In this document: one piece after another, positions 43,393-56,500 of the stretch
Numbering within the stretch: the stretch's first letter is position 1
How the letters are laid out: each line of letters starts with the position of its first letter
Assembly (NCBI GenBank): GCA_905250025.1
Contig: CAJNOJ010000228.1
Coordinates: forward strand, 104,795 to 168,794
Direction: 5' to 3'
Source of the DNA: Adineta ricciae
Taxonomy: Eukaryota; Rotifera; Eurotatoria; Adinetida; Adinetidae
DNA: 64,000 nt
Made by a program: the position numbers and the translations under genes
The notes under the pieces: model-generated
What the model saw: the letters and a program-made list of their open reading frames with translations, nothing else
The model's database searches: none
What the model was told of the DNA's origin: nothing

Positions 43393-44757
43393 ATGTTTCT
43401 ACGAGTTTGTTTAACCTTTTTCTGTGTGATCTTCTCCTGTTATCTTGTTCAAAACAACGAAGAATGTCAATTAACTAATAGTAATGATCAAATCGACGAT
43501 TGTAACTGCCGTATATCGGACTTGAATGAACTCAATAATCAACACATCTATCCATTACTGCAGGAAATCGTTTCCAAGAATTACTTTCGTTTTTTTCCTG
43601 TCAACTTACGCAAAAAATGTCTGTTTTGGTCGGATGACGGTCAATGTTCACGTCGTACATGTGCAATCAAACCATGTCCTATTGAAAACTTACCCGAAGC
43701 ATTGCGTGGTAAAACCATTCATGACAATGAACACTGTTCAATGCTTGATACGAACTCTTCACTTGGATCGATCAATACAAACATCAGTGAAGAGCATAAA
43801 GAAACCATTAAGATTTGGACGCAATTCGATGATGTGCAATTGGATAATTTTTGTGATGTAGATGATGAATCGTCGACTGATTTGGAATATATTGATTTAT
43901 TGGCTAATCCTGAACGTTACACTGGTTACACAGGAGCGTCAACTCAACGCATCTGGTCGGCTATTTATAATGAGAACTGCTTTTTCCTGCCTGATTCAAA
44001 GATTTTCTACGATCTGCGAGAAAAACGTCTGAATATCAATAAAATGTGTCTGGAAGGTCGAACATTTTATCGTCTTATATCAGGTCTTCACACCAGCATC
44101 ACCATACATTTATGTGCTCGATACTTCTTTCCAACAGTCGCCGGTGGCTACACGGGTTCCGATGGACACTGGGGTCCAAATTTTGACGAATTTAAACTTC
44201 GTTTCGATCCCGAAATCACGGCAGGTGAAGGACCAAAATGGTTGAAAAATGTCTACTTTCTCTATCTGATCGAATTACGTGCACTTCACAAAGCACGCGA
44301 TATATTCCAAGAACAAACTTTTTTCACTGGAAATGACACGGATGATTCACATACGAAAGTCTTAATAGTGGAGAAATTATTGGAGAAAATCGAACCATTT
44401 GCGAATTACTTTACTGAAGACCTCCTGTTCCAAAATGATAACGATCTATTGAAATTTGAATTCAAACAACATTTTCGGAATGTTAGTCGAATTATGGATT
44501 GCGTTGGTTGTGACAAATGTCGATTATGGGGAAAACTGCAAGTACAAGCCCTAGGTAAGCGTTCAAAACAGATCTTCTTCATTGATAATTCTTGTTACAT
44601 TTCAGGCACAGCACTGAAAATTCTCTTTGCCAATCACGATTCAATACAATTGCAACGTTCGGAAATGGTTGCACTACTCAACGGCTTCAATCGTATCTCA
44701 ACAAGTTTATATCATCTCAAAAATACGTTCAAATCCTGTGTAAAGAAAGAGACTTAG
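43393..44757 (+). CDS. ERO1: Endoplasmic reticulum oxidoreductin ERO1
   Basis: Flavoenzyme that reoxidises protein disulfide isomerase in the ER. Two exons, 43393-44554 and 44606-44757, 437 aa. The frame is open to a Met at 43321, but MFLRVCLTFFCVIFSCYLV at 43393 is a proper signal peptide. Regulatory cysteines CNCRI and KPCPIE-type, the shuttle and core motifs CLFWSDDGQCSRRTCAIKPC, NPERYTGYTGAS, SGLHTSITIHL, GEGPKWLKNVYFLYLIELRA and the active site CVGCDKCRLWGKLQ are present. The 51-nt intron (44555-44605, GTAAGC..TTTCAG) is a multiple of three without a stop, so retention would add 17 residues in frame. AATAAA is at 44794-44799. Very firm assignment. Confidence 0.97.
   Translation: MFLRVCLTFFCVIFSCYLVQNNEECQLTNSNDQIDDCNCRISDLNELNNQHIYPLLQEIVSKNYFRFFPVNLRKKCLFWSDDGQCSRRTCAIKPCPIENLPEALRGKTIHDNEHCSMLDTNSSLGSINTNISEEHKETIKIWTQFDDVQLDNFCDVDDESSTDLEYIDLLANPERYTGYTGASTQRIWSAIYNENCFFLPDSKIFYDLREKRLNINKMCLEGRTFYRLISGLHTSITIHLCARYFFPTVAGGYTGSDGHWGPNFDEFKLRFDPEITAGEGPKWLKNVYFLYLIELRALHKARDIFQEQTFFTGNDTDDSHTKVLIVEKLLEKIEPFANYFTEDLLFQNDNDLLKFEFKQHFRNVSRIMDCVGCDKCRLWGKLQVQALGKRSKQIFFIDNSCYISGTALKILFANHDSIQLQRSEMVALLNGFNRISTSLYHLKNTFKSCVKKET
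44555..44605 (+). other. ERO1: In-frame, stop-free 51-nt intron of ERO1
   Basis: GTAAGC donor and TTTCAG acceptor; removing it joins QAL to GTALKILF exactly as in other ERO1 proteins. Because it is 51 nt with no stop codon, an automatic gene caller would read through it. Confidence 0.9.
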
Positions 44758-44793
44758 ACATAATTTTTTTTTCTCTTGTTATCTGATGTTCAA

Positions 44794-44799
44794 AATAAA
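44794..44799 (+). terminator. polyA signal AATAAA, ERO1
   Basis: Canonical hexamer 37 nt after the ERO1 stop. Confidence 0.7.
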
Positions 44800-44955
44800 A
44801 TGAATCAATCTGAAATATTAGGAAACATTAATATTTTATCAATTGAGTAACGCACGATTTATCAATAAAACACATGATTGAATGCACCAGTATAGAGAGT
44901 TATAAATACGATAACGCGATAAAAAAAACTTTTTCTTAAAAACTTAAATACTGAT

Positions 44956-47900
44956 TCATTTGTTACGAAGTTGGGCTTGGAAATATCGTTGATACTCCGC
45001 CTCAGTCAATTCCGTATCGAGTTTCGAAACGGTGTTCACTAGACTGTCACGTTCACGACGTAGAATAACAATTTCAACTTTCTGAGCATCTAGTTCTGAT
45101 TGGAGACGTTCGTTTTCGAGACGAAAATATTCTAACTGACGTAGTTTTTCGTGGAAATTATCCGCAGAGTTCACATCTGATTTTTTCTCTTCTAAATCAA
45201 TAAAAAAAATGTAATGCAAGAGATCGTTCTTTCTAGTTTTACCGTGCGGGTTCGTTTTTTGAATAATCAACTGTCCATCGATCTGTCGAAGAGCATGTAG
45301 ATATTCAATATCGACTTTTATCGGAGGTTTGGGATCACTCGTTGTCTGCGTAGTGGAATATTCTTGTAAAAACTATCATACAACAACATCGATGCGATTT
45401 GTTCAGAACGAAAAGTCTCTTACTTCAAGTGTAAATTGAACATTCTTTAGAATGATATCAAGTGGAACGATTTTCAATGGTTGATTTTGTCGAATTAGCT
45501 TTTCTTCTGGTGTTAAAATTTCTTCGAGATTTTGCGCGAGAACATCAAGTGCGTGATTAGCTATGACTAATGAACGGTCTTGAACTTGTACAGTGACCGT
45601 TGGTGGTGGTGGTGGTAATGAATCGCCTTTTGGAAGGTCAATGCGAATGTTTATCGGTGGAACATTTTCGTTATTGTATTCATCTAGGTTTGAAAAAGAA
45701 AAATTCATTGAAATGGTATTCGATCAATATTTTTCGTACCGGGATTTTCATTTTCAAATAACTTCGGCTTGATAGCGTCGAATTTCAATGAAGAAAATTC
45801 ATCAATACGAAGATATTTAGCATCACATGCAATATACATTGGCTTATCTGCTTTCGTGCCATCTTCGGTCATGCAAATATTAATCTGATTTATCTTCAGA
45901 AAGACACCACTGACCTGAAAATAGATACCGTTGACTTTGTATGATCAGTTGAAGAAAATTACCGATTCCGTTGCTGTTTTCCTGACATTTTTTTTCTCGG
46001 CTAAACTGATGCAATCATCATCGAGTTCAATTCGAGCTGCTTTTTGTTGTTCTAAATCAGTGGTCAACAGACTTGCATCGAGCTCAGCATCCAAGTCTTC
46101 TGTGATGTCTAATTGAGATAAAGTGTCGTCACTATTGTCGCTCATGTTCATCGATGATGCTACTGACGATCCGCGTGTGCCTTTGGAAAGAATTTCCAAT
46201 CCACGATGAAGATTCTCTTCAAATTTCGATCTTTTTGTAGTTGGTGCTGGAGAACTCTTTACTTGAACAGGCGATTCTACTCGCGTCGGCATAGAAATAG
46301 TCGGTGCGGTTGGCGTAGGCGTGAGTATTTCATCGACGATAGTTGTATCGGGCGCGTCAGGTGTCACTGAGTCGATATCGAATTCCGGTATACTCGATGA
46401 AGTAGGCGTTGGAAGATCCAGTGTTGCATTTTCCAGATCATCGATCACTGCTACTACAAATGTTGTTGAAGCAGTTAGACATATTGCTATTTTCATTTCA
46501 TCTGGAACTGTTTCAGATGATGGTTTCTCCTTGAGCGAATTTGTGTGAATTGTGTTTCGATCGATCGCTTCGAAGAAGAGACCTAATTCATCGACGAGAC
46601 GCATGATAAATGTATACTGTTTTCGAGATATTTTCAAGATCGATGGACTTTCCAAAACGCCAAGAACGTTCGCCAGTGAATCTAATCAATAAGAAAGGTT
46701 TCTTTCAATAGCTAAGGATAAGTGTGATACCTTTTCCATTCATGTCGAGTACAGCCCAACCATTAAATGATAACGAGCTGATTAAATTTTGTTTAGTCAA
46801 ACGAATCGCATCCAATGATGGTAATGGCGTGAAATCTATATAAACACTTTCAACAGCGAAATGCCAAATATCGCATTTCGCAGACTAAAATACATACAAA
46901 TAGCATTGTCTCTATCGTAAAGAAACATATCTTACCTTTTTCAACGAATCTGTAGTCATTGTATAGAATGTCTGAAGTGCCTTCACGGCAGATTGAGACT
47001 GAGGCAAGGTACCAGTCTTGACGCATAGTGGGTTGTCATAGAGGTAGGTGTCGTTTGGATGTTTTTCAAACAATGGACTGATTCGTGCTGTTGAACTGGT
47101 GGAAAATGGCCATTGGTTCTGATGGAAGAAATTGGCTTTTTTGAACAACGCTAAATGTTCTTCTAGTTTCGCGCGATCGCTTGAAGGTTCGATTCGAGTG
47201 TTGGTTACTGATACTTTGGATATGCTTAACTCAAGAGTTTCATAATCTTGTGGATTGGAGTCAGTTGATTGAGACTTTTTCTCGTTTGCAATCTGTTGCA
47301 ATTTAAGATTATTTGCAAAAATTTCCGAACTGATAATAATCTAGACAAGTAAATTCCGAGTGAAGAAAAGAATTCGAAATGCATTTCAACACACCCGTGG
47401 TAACATTGCTTCAAACTTGATCTCCACATGTTCGAGATCTGTACTAAGCTCATTAGTTTTCAACACACCGGACTTATCCTAACAGAGATATCAAACAGTA
47501 AAACTTCAACTTGTCGAAATAGGTTACTAATGTTATCGACAGAGTGGAAACAAACGCATGGAGCCAGTTCGATGTTGCAAAATCAACACGGAAGAGGATA
47601 GGCATCACTTGAATATAAAGATCACTATTCGGTACTATAGAAACAAAAAGATCGGTCTTCATAAAAGGAAATTGATGGATTAGTCTTACCAGGAAATGAA
47701 TAAGGTAAAGGGTAGTAATATTCAGTATGTTGAATGTTCAGAAGACCGAACGTGTCTGGTACTTGATAGTATGTCTTATCGGATGCTATTAAGGGTCGAC
47801 GTCGTTTTTGATGTTTATCATTAGTTAAAGAAACTGGATAAACGACTAAATCATCAATGTTGATAACACTGCACGATTCGAATAGACGAATACGATTCGT

Positions 47901-49773
47901 TCGAAGTGCTCTTTCGAATTTCTTTGCTGAAAAACCAAACATACAATAGTGGAATTCCATTTAATCTTCTTCCCAAACATATCAACTCACAGATATCGTC
48001 GTTGGGCACAGATGCCTTCGCTATGTTCAGTTGTTCTTGCCATTGTGCATAGAGTTTCGTTGCCCATTCGTGACGATTGAACGCTTGAATTTCGTTGTAT
48101 TTAATCCAATGTTTTTTCGATGATCCAAACTCATGATAAGGATAATGATCTAACGAAAGATTTGCGATAGTTATTTGAATGGAACCATTTTCTACCAGAC
48201 GATCAACTAGAATGTTTTTCAAAAAAAAAATGGTACGGATAAGATCTATCGATGACCTTCAACGTACCGGCACCGCTCGAATCGGCGATTATATGTAAAT
48301 CTAATCTTTTAATATTGAAATGCATTGACGTTTCGATAATATCAAATCGAGTAAATGCATCTACAGGCTGTTGGTCGGTATTTAAGGCATACATAGGATT
48401 GGCCATTTCGTGTAGATTATTCGATGATAGTCTAGGTGGATATGTTGTTGTTTGCGCTTGTCGTTCAGATTTCTGTAGCAAGACAAAAACAAACAAATCC
48501 GTCTGTTGCCAACTCGACTCTTATCACTTGAACATCTGCTTTTGAATTACAATGAGTGCAAACTTACGTTCATTTGTTCTCCGACTTTTCGTTTCTTCTG
48601 CTCAGATGCTCGTTTCATCAATTGAGTTATTTCTTTATAAGCATTCAGTGCTGAATTGAACTGAGCGTCGTTAATAACCGATAAGAAATCATCGAAATTG
48701 ATCATTATCCGAGATGTGACTAAAGAACTGTCTGGAAAGGTAACAAGAACATATTATTTCAGAAGAAATCTTTGAAATAATCTACCTTGAATACTCTTTT
48801 TCATCGCAATTCGTATCCGACAGGAGTTCGCAATAAAACGTAGTGCTGTCCCTGGGATATTGTTATCATTTGAACTAGCTTGAATACGTGCGTTCGACCA
48901 CGATATTTCCTTTGAATTTTATTTTAAAGAGTCTTTATCAATAGTATCGAATTTCCTATTACTTTAAAAAGTAGAATGTGATCTTTCGTCGCGTTTCGTA
49001 GGCGTGTTAACGTCAACGTCTCAACTCGTTTACCATTTGGAGCTGTGCTATAAATATCTAAACTCGGTAACTAAAACGAACATTTTTCTCCGAACGAAAG
49101 AGTCATAAATAATGTATACACATACACAAATGGATGCTTTAAACCCTTGTGCCTTAATTTCAAATGTAAGGTTTGTGATTGTCAATGATATACCATCGAT
49201 AACTCGATTAATAAAGCCATATTTACCCACCAACCTAGAAGCACCTCATTTTCGACATGCAGACAAAACGGTAAAAGATTCTTACGGATCATTTACATTC
49301 GTTGAGCTTTGTACATCGCGCAATTGTTCACATGTTTCAATTTCGATCGTTACATCATCGAGTTGCTATACAAATCATTTAGAATTCGATTGAATACAAA
49401 TCATTTCTTACTATTTGAATTGGTAATGTTTTTAAATTCGTCCAAGGAATCTAAATTGACACGAACATACACTCGTTATCTTCGTCTATCAGAACTGACA
49501 TTACTTTGATAAAGACTCGTCCACATGTCGCCTTTTGAATTTTCAGCCAGCTGGGTAATTCAATAACATCTTCGAGTGCTTTTTCGTCTAGATTAATCGA
49601 CGATAATTCGCCTTCGCCTTTGAATGTACTTAGATTGATTTGATTTGATGAAAGATTCTTGACAAATCTACGAAAAGAAAGTGCGTATACGTCAAGTTTT
49701 CGTCAGACGAAACTGGAAATATTTCACACTTAGATAATCGTTTGATGAGTTGATTTTTGAGCAAGGCAGCCAT
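44956..49773 (-). CDS. BLTP3: Bridge-like lipid transfer protein 3 (UHRF1BP1/UHRF1BP1L, SHIP164) homologue
   Basis: Long multi-exon gene. The N-terminus MAALLKNQLIKRLSKFVKNL, SSNQINLSTFKGEGELSSIN is the chorein-N start of the VPS13-like family. Further family blocks: ELPSWLKIQKATCGRV, VETLTLTRLRNATKDHILL, SSLVTSRIMINFDDFLSVIN, FDIIETSMHFNIKRLDLHII, LSLDHYPYHEFGSSKKHWIK (near 48170-48090) and HTEYYYPLPYSFPG. A Ser/Thr/Pro-rich stretch (46140-46560) matches the divergent middle. A C-terminal coiled coil (LRQLEYFRLENERLQSELDA) ends at 44956. The family forms a hydrophobic groove moving lipids at endosomal contact sites. It is shorter than human (about 1,440 aa). Its start is 152 bp from the stop of the secreted orphan gene, with an acceptor-like TTCATTAG 10 nt before the ATG. 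Exon borders were not all fixed. Confidence 0.88.
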
Positions 49774-49925
49774 GAATAATTCTCTAATGAATCAAGTCAA
49801 TACCGAAAAACATACATTTTATCGGCTATCTAGGAAGGTTTTTTACAAAATACATATATTTATCGATCAAATCAAGGTCAAATTACATAGATGTCACTCG
49901 GATCTATAAAAACTGCTCAAACACA

Positions 49926-50762
49926 TCAATTCGAGTTGTTCTTTACGAAAATTTCGTTCGATTTGTTCGAAGCCTGTTCGACATAGTCGTTCATTTTCGC
50001 TTGTCCATTTGCATTCGAATGACCAAAACCTCGTTCTATCAAACCGACTAATTTTTGTAAGAGACGATTTGTTTCCGCTAAATTCTTTTCTATAATGTAA
50101 CTAAGACTTTTTTCTAACGAACAGTATGGAGCTTCCAGTTCGTAAGATGAACCATAGATCAATTGAACTTGTGATGGTAACGCTTGTTCGATATTGTATT
50201 TCGACTGATTACAAGCCGCTAATGATTTACATCGGAGTGTAATCACTTCGGAGATGGTGTAAGGCATATGAAGAACATAATAGAGTTGATCGATGTCGAA
50301 TGAGCAATCAGGGTTATTATCTCGACCTTTTAAGTTCCAGCCGATGAAAATGTACGTTATATTCAATAACGAAAGACTACAATTTATATAATCACATTGT
50401 ACAGCAATATTTTCCAAAATATACGGTTCGACATGACGCGAATCAAAGTGTAGTTGAAAATTGTAGTGATACTCATTCGTTGTCGTGTTGTACGAACATT
50501 GATTTGACGTTTCATTGTTAGAAAACAATTGTATTTCATCAGTGTAGAAATATTGACATGGATACCGACGGTATTGAAATATATGATGATCGTAATCAAA
50601 TAATCGAACGGTTGTTACATACGCCAATGCACGATTGTCCGACCATTCGAGAACTTTAAGTGGATCTTGCGATAAGCTATAGCTTGGATAGAGATCACCA
50701 GCATTTAAACCATAGAGAAGTTGGAGAGGCACAATCAGAACAACGCTGATTAGTAAGATCAT
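49926..50762 (-). CDS. Secreted Cys-rich, glycosylated protein of unknown family
   Basis: Intronless 278-aa ORF with a textbook signal peptide (MILLISVVLIVPLQLLYGLN). The mature part has about ten Cys, paired in local clusters (CDYINC; CKSLAAC; YPCQYFY), and several N-glycosylation sequons (NETS, NCSL, NITY, NQSK, NKSN). A YHYNFQLHFDSRHVEPYI segment and LNITYIFIGWNLKG suggest beta-sandwich structure. The C-terminal 60 residues are a helical, coiled-coil-like part (IEKNLAETNRLLQKLVGLIE). No transmembrane segment. I do not recognise the family. The intact length and coding-like composition support a real gene. Confidence 0.75.
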   Translation of the reverse strand: MILLISVVLIVPLQLLYGLNAGDLYPSYSLSQDPLKVLEWSDNRALAYVTTVRLFDYDHHIFQYRRYPCQYFYTDEIQLFSNNETSNQCSYNTTTNEYHYNFQLHFDSRHVEPYILENIAVQCDYINCSLSLLNITYIFIGWNLKGRDNNPDCSFDIDQLYYVLHMPYTISEVITLRCKSLAACNQSKYNIEQALPSQVQLIYGSSYELEAPYCSLEKSLSYIIEKNLAETNRLLQKLVGLIERGFGHSNANGQAKMNDYVEQASNKSNEIFVKNNSN

Positions 50763-51338
50763 ATCTATTTCCTGTCGGAAAATCCAGACCGATGGTCCTT
50801 TTATACATTGTCCTCAGTTCGTAACCTTTACTACTAGAAAATGTTAACCATCTATTTTTGGTAAGTATTAATGAACAGATTATTGAGAAATATAATTGCT
50901 ATCTATTCGCAAAAGGACGAAAACAGTATCCGTTGATGTTTGCCTTTCGCTGTTGCGAATAATTAAAAAAAGGGAAAGAAGCAAATCCAGTTAAACAATA
51001 ATGATTTTTTTTTCTTTTTCATACACAAGAAACAAAGCAAAATGAATTATTCTTTTCTAGTCTAGTATAAAAAACAGACAATTGTATAAAAACAGTCTCA
51101 TCATCTTCACTACCGTCCGAAAGAGAGAATAACGCCAAAGAGAAAGTCACAGACGTACGCGAGCGAGAGATAGAGAGAGAGAGAAAAGGAGAAAACTGAT
51201 ACTCCACAATGAGTATTTCCGACACGCACATAGACATATTTTTCAGAATAAGAAGATTTGCCATATTCATTCATCAATATGATGAGTAAAAGACTTTTGT
51301 TTGAACAAAAAAAAGCATGAGAGAAAAGCGAGTTAAGA
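50763..51338. other. Intergenic between CDC25 and the secreted orphan gene
   Basis: About 580 bp; AT-rich with a GA-rich stretch at 51150-51195. Probably the promoter of the secreted gene plus the CDC25 3' UTR. No coding sequence recognised. Confidence 0.5.
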
Positions 51339-53524
51339 TTAGGATGGTGATCCGATGTACCGTAGATCATATCGAATATTTGACGAGCGAGCTTGAGTTG
51401 TTTGAGAAGAAAATGAAAGACAAGAACGAAATGTCAATCCGCGCGTTCGTCGTCCTCCACCTGTCGTCTCATTTGCACCTGTAAACTTATCGTATTGTTT
51501 CGTCTCAAATCGATATTGTCGATATTGTTCCTGGTAATCCACATCGATCATCAATCGATATTGTTTTGGTACACAGAATTCCTATAAGAAAGCGAATTAA
51601 TTTTCATCAGATATTTAAATATCGCAAACGTACTTTAGAGTATTCGAAAAATGCTTTGTAACCGCCTTCGAGAAGGTATATTTCTGGATAGTGTAGTTGT
51701 GGATAACTTCTTTCGTGGATATTGCGATCTTCTGATCGAAAGTATCTCAATCTAAGGAAAGAAAGTTTCCTGTAATGGATGTTCAAAGTAAAACATGCAT
51801 TACTTACAGTGATGGTGCACGCTCTGATGAGAATTCGCAGTGAAAAATGAAAATGTTTCGTTTGGAAGGATCATTCAATTGCAATGGTTGCCGAAAGTAC
51901 GCATCGTGTACTTGTGAACGTGTGTAAAGGTTTTTCGCTGAGTCGATATGTCCACCTTCATATTCATATGGATACCGACAATCAATGATGTGCAAAGTTT
52001 CAATTTCAGATGAGTATTTCTTGTTTAAAACATCAACCATCTAAACAGATTCACGTTGGTTCAATTTCTACTTTGCAAAGAGATCGATATGCGTACCGTT
52101 TCCGGACTTATGCAAGCTAAATCTGGATGTTTGCGACTCTTACATCTCGGTAGAAGATACGACCGTGAACGATCACCAATTAAATCTCGATTTGTCCCGA
52201 GTTCAACAGATACTTTGACTTGTTCTTCGCTGGGTTCTGTCAAACTACGAATTAACTGAAGGCAAAGAGAACGTGTGAGTATATTATTGGTACAGCAACG
52301 GAAAAATACTTACGCCAACGCCGCGCCGAGAACGTTTGATAAAAAGATTGTTTTCTTTGTTGTTTTCTTCGAAGATTCTACTGCGTTTTATTGAACGACA
52401 ATGATCACTGTTTTCGTCTTCATCATAAGTACGTTTGTTGGAATTCTCTTCTGGCGTTTGAACTGTTAAAATTGGCATGTTCTTGTCGTTGTCAGACAAA
52501 CAGAGAGGTAATGGTTTTAATCGTCGTTGTCGATCACGAACAGGATTTGGTGTCACTGTCGAAAGAGTCTTGTCGAATAAATTCACAAGATTATCTGAAT
52601 GCGAATCCTAGAAATAGGAGAATTTACATGTTACAACGTTTAGTACTATCTCTCAATCGTAACAAACCGATGATGATTGTGAACGTGTTTGCATTGAATG
52701 TTGTGATTCACTTGAACGAACTTTCTTATTTGGATTTTGCACCGCTAATGGTAGTCGTTTGCTTAGCCGCAATGAAGCTGGTCGTGCAAGCGTATTAAAG
52801 CCGTAGTGTTCTAATTTCGTCCGTGTAACGATATTTGCTGTTGTCATTTCTGATTTCATCGACAACCTAAGAAAATCATTTTAATACAATTAGAAGAAAC
52901 AAAACAGAAATTGTCGATCTATTGATAGTCGGTCATTTACCTCAAGGGAGAAAACATTCGTGACATGAAAGTTGACACTTGTCTATAATTGCATGAGAGA
53001 GCGAGGGAGAGAGCAAAAAAAATGAGGGTAAGATCGTTGCACTTGAATGCGAAGAGAAGGAAAAATTTTTGAAAAAAAGTGTCAACGGTCGGACGCACAC
53101 TCTACACTTGAGTGCCATCGAATTGTCAGTCATAAATCAAGTAGAACGAAATCTCTCGCCGTTCATGTGAAACTAACCATGGGATTTAGTCATTGTCTGA
53201 CGAAAATCAAATACTTACTGTTCATCTTGAATAATCGAGTGATGATATTCTTGTCGGACATTCAGTACTGAAAGAGTGCGAAAAGAATTGTTTCTAGAAA
53301 GTGACTTGAACGTATGAAAAATGTTCTACCTGAACTTATCGATTGTGGACTATCATCTGCTTCATCGTCGCTTGAAGAAAACACCAGTTTCCGACGAGGT
53401 GTTCGTCTAAACATAAATGAAAACATTGAATTCCTCTGTCGTTCGACTTTCTTTGCATATCTCCTGTTACAATGCTTTACCTTATTGTAAATCGACAACT
53501 TAACGGAGAAGTTGTCTTATTCAT
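51339..53524 (-). CDS. CDC25: M-phase inducer phosphatase CDC25
   Basis: Nine exons: 53524-53481, 53406-53330, 53267-53219, 52866-52668, 52607-52314, 52255-52097, 52040-51808, 51751-51634, 51581-51339; phases agree, 471 aa. The N-terminal half is disordered and Ser/Arg-rich with SP/TP sites (TPNPV, ISPET), as in regulatory regions of CDC25. The rhodanese-type catalytic domain starts DLACISPETMVDVLNKKYSS, continues IIDCRYPYEYEGGHIDSAKN, the active-site loop FIFHCEFSSERAPS (Cys-x5-Arg) and YPEIYLLEGGYKAFF, CVPKQYRLMID. It dephosphorylates inhibitory Thr/Tyr of CDK1/2. A single CDC25 is in the window; the short N-terminus (no long 14-3-3 region visible) resembles invertebrate forms. Confidence 0.95.
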
Positions 53525-56500
53525 GTTCGTCCAATATTCGATATCAAGTAAAGTATTCATGAGTGTATATGTATTTAGAGATAACTGATAAACTCTATGA
53601 AGATAATAGTCACCACAACACAGCGAAGCAAACGAATGATGCTATGCGCATTTCATCATCGTTGAACTAACGTGAATGGATTTTTTCTCCTTTCCTCGTT
53701 CAGATTGATGAAAAAAAATATTTGCTTCTCTTCTTTTCTCTTTCGCTTCTATGCGCGCTCTCAACGTTTGTCGAGCTTAACGAATTTTTTGAACGTGTTC
53801 AATAAACATAGAGAGAAAAGCAACGAACAGGACACCCCAGCAAGAGGAAAAGGAAAGGGAGTGAATGGGTGGGAGACGAAATCGATGCAATGACGGATAA
53901 CATCCTTTCAACACTTTTTTCCTCCCGGGAAAGCGAGTTCGTTGGAAAAGAAGAAATAACAAAAGGAGGAAGAGAGAGAACGTTAGAATACGAAATTTCT
54001 AACGTTGTTTTCATTTGCACTTTAATGCAGATTTAATCACATCGAACGTTATCAAAGAGACTACGAATGCTTGTTCGAATAGAATGAAATGAAAGAATAG
54101 AAAAGTTAGTTTATATTATAGACTATGGGCACATTCATTTTCGTAATTATATCATGTCAAAGTTTAACAAAACTATCCACGAAGATGGATGTGTGAGAAA
54201 AGTTTACGCGTAATATGTTGCCTAATATTCTCAAACAGCTGGACTAGGCCTATCTGTCACTCTTGTCCAAAGTCTATGTTGAAAGCAATCGTAGGCGCCT
54301 TTTCAAAGTGAAGCGCATGTGATTCCCTTTCATCGTTTAATTCAATTGTACACGTCTACTTGAGTGGCGATGACTTTTGAATGAATGAATCAATCGTAGA
54401 TGTATTTACCTGTCACTGAAGATCGTTCTTGTGGTTTGCATTGTCTGTGTGTCGTGGTCAATTGATCAGTGAAGATAAATTGGGGAACTGTCAGTGATTG
54501 TCATTTACGAAGTTCGATTATTTATTACACTTCTTTTCCGAGAGAAAGAGGAAGAGGGAAAGGAGAGAAGAGAAAAAACACGAAGAAATTAAACAGATAG
54601 CTTTAATGAGGAAAGATTCGTTCTTCTTCTTCTTCTTCTGCTTGTTGAAACAGACACGTCTGACTGACTGGCAGTCGTTCTATATTCGTTAATGCAGCTG
54701 TTGAAAATGAAATGATGTGAAGAAAAGATGTTGTTTTCTTCTCTCTCTCGCTGTCTAGAACGCAAAAGAAAGCACGTCTTGTTTTTCGTTAATGTGTTTA
54801 ATCAGCTGATCATTGTTTTCGAAGATCTTGTGAAAAGATCCTCAAGCAGGAACGAGCGTTCTTCGAAATTTCGAATCATAACGACGTGTGAGAGGCAATT
54901 TCTTTGATCTCATTTGTGTTATTCTCAAATTACATTAATGTCAACTCTAACTGTGTGTTATCTCGATTTCAAACTAAATCTATCATATCAGTTGTCAGCA
55001 TCATGCTTGTTGTCTGTATCTTCTTTTAATGATCAGCACATCGGTAGCGAAAAAAAGAAGAAAGTGTCACCGAAAAAGACACCACTAACAAATTCATTTG
55101 ATCGCCGTAGATGACGATACACTACTGTGAAAATGAATATAATCCTTTAAAACCAGCTTGTTGTTTGGAATTGTTATCTTTCTTTGAAGATAGATGATGT
55201 GTTCTATCATTCACTGGATGAAGCGAGTTTTCGTGTCGAACGGAAGAAAAACTCATTAGCTATGCATAACAAGCAGATTCGAAATGATCATCATGTGCAA
55301 CTAATTGAATGTGTAGAGAGTGTACGTTAATTGATAGACCAATTATGTAACTAATTCACAGGCGAATAATTATTATGACAATGAAAATTCACACTTTCGA
55401 TATTGTATTGACTTATTACACGTGTTAAATGTGAATATGCTTCGAGTTTCGTCGATGAAAACGAAAACAATATTGGTGAGATCAGTGTTGTTTGTCCTTG
55501 TCAATTCTGGCAGACGAGAACGACGAAGTGTTAGTGAGAAGAAGCAAAACATGTTAGGTAACAATTAGTTTTGTCAGACAATCGTGAATAAGTGTTGTTT
55601 CTCAAACAAATTCACATGGATAGGTTTAGAAGTTGTGTGGACAGACGTGAATGTAGTAGAAGAATTAATATTATAAAGGGAATATCAAAGAATGTCATTA
55701 GAAGGTGAGAAAGGTTTGTTTTGTTTTGGATCGGAAGTGTTCAAGTTGGTTCAGAAAATGACAAATATTGTCAATGTTTTGAATTTGTTTGTTTCGACGA
55801 TTAGAAACATGCGTTGATTTGAGAAGTTTGTATAACTGTTTTTTGGGATAATTTGAACTTTCTCGAAAAAACAAAGTTCTGTTAGTGAAAATGAAAAACA
55901 ATTGAAGAGGGAAGTGCAGCGATTTCGTTTGTCATTAGACTGAGAGAAACTACTATTGGATTAGTTGTGATTAGTGATATTCTTGAGTCTATATTGGATG
56001 AATGCTAGTCAGCTTCACATGTCTATTGGAGGATTTTTAGTCGCTCAACGAAGGCAACATTTAAATGCGTTGAATACCTTTCAATAAGATAACGTTCACG
56101 AAGATTTTTGAAACTTTCGAATATGTGGCATTTCAAGAGATCAATTTTTCGAAAGTGGTAGTCTGATAAGTATTAACATATGCGAAAATAGCTCTTCGGA
56201 AAGTGAAAGTAAGTTTCAGTTTTTCGTTCTGTGGAATAGTTTATTTTGTAGAGGATTCAATGCTGTATAGTAATGCCAAGTCAAAGTTGGCTAAATATAC
56301 GTCCTACACAAACTATGGGAGGAAAATATCGTTTGTTTTATCTATACAAGCATCAAATTGTATCTTCTCGAACAATTTTTCGCAACGAAACAATCTCAAC
56401 TCAAAGAAAAAATCTGCTTCTTGTTGATTACTTCTAACTCTCACCATTCGCTTTCATTCATATACTCGAATCATGAACGAATACTTTATAACAAGACTTT

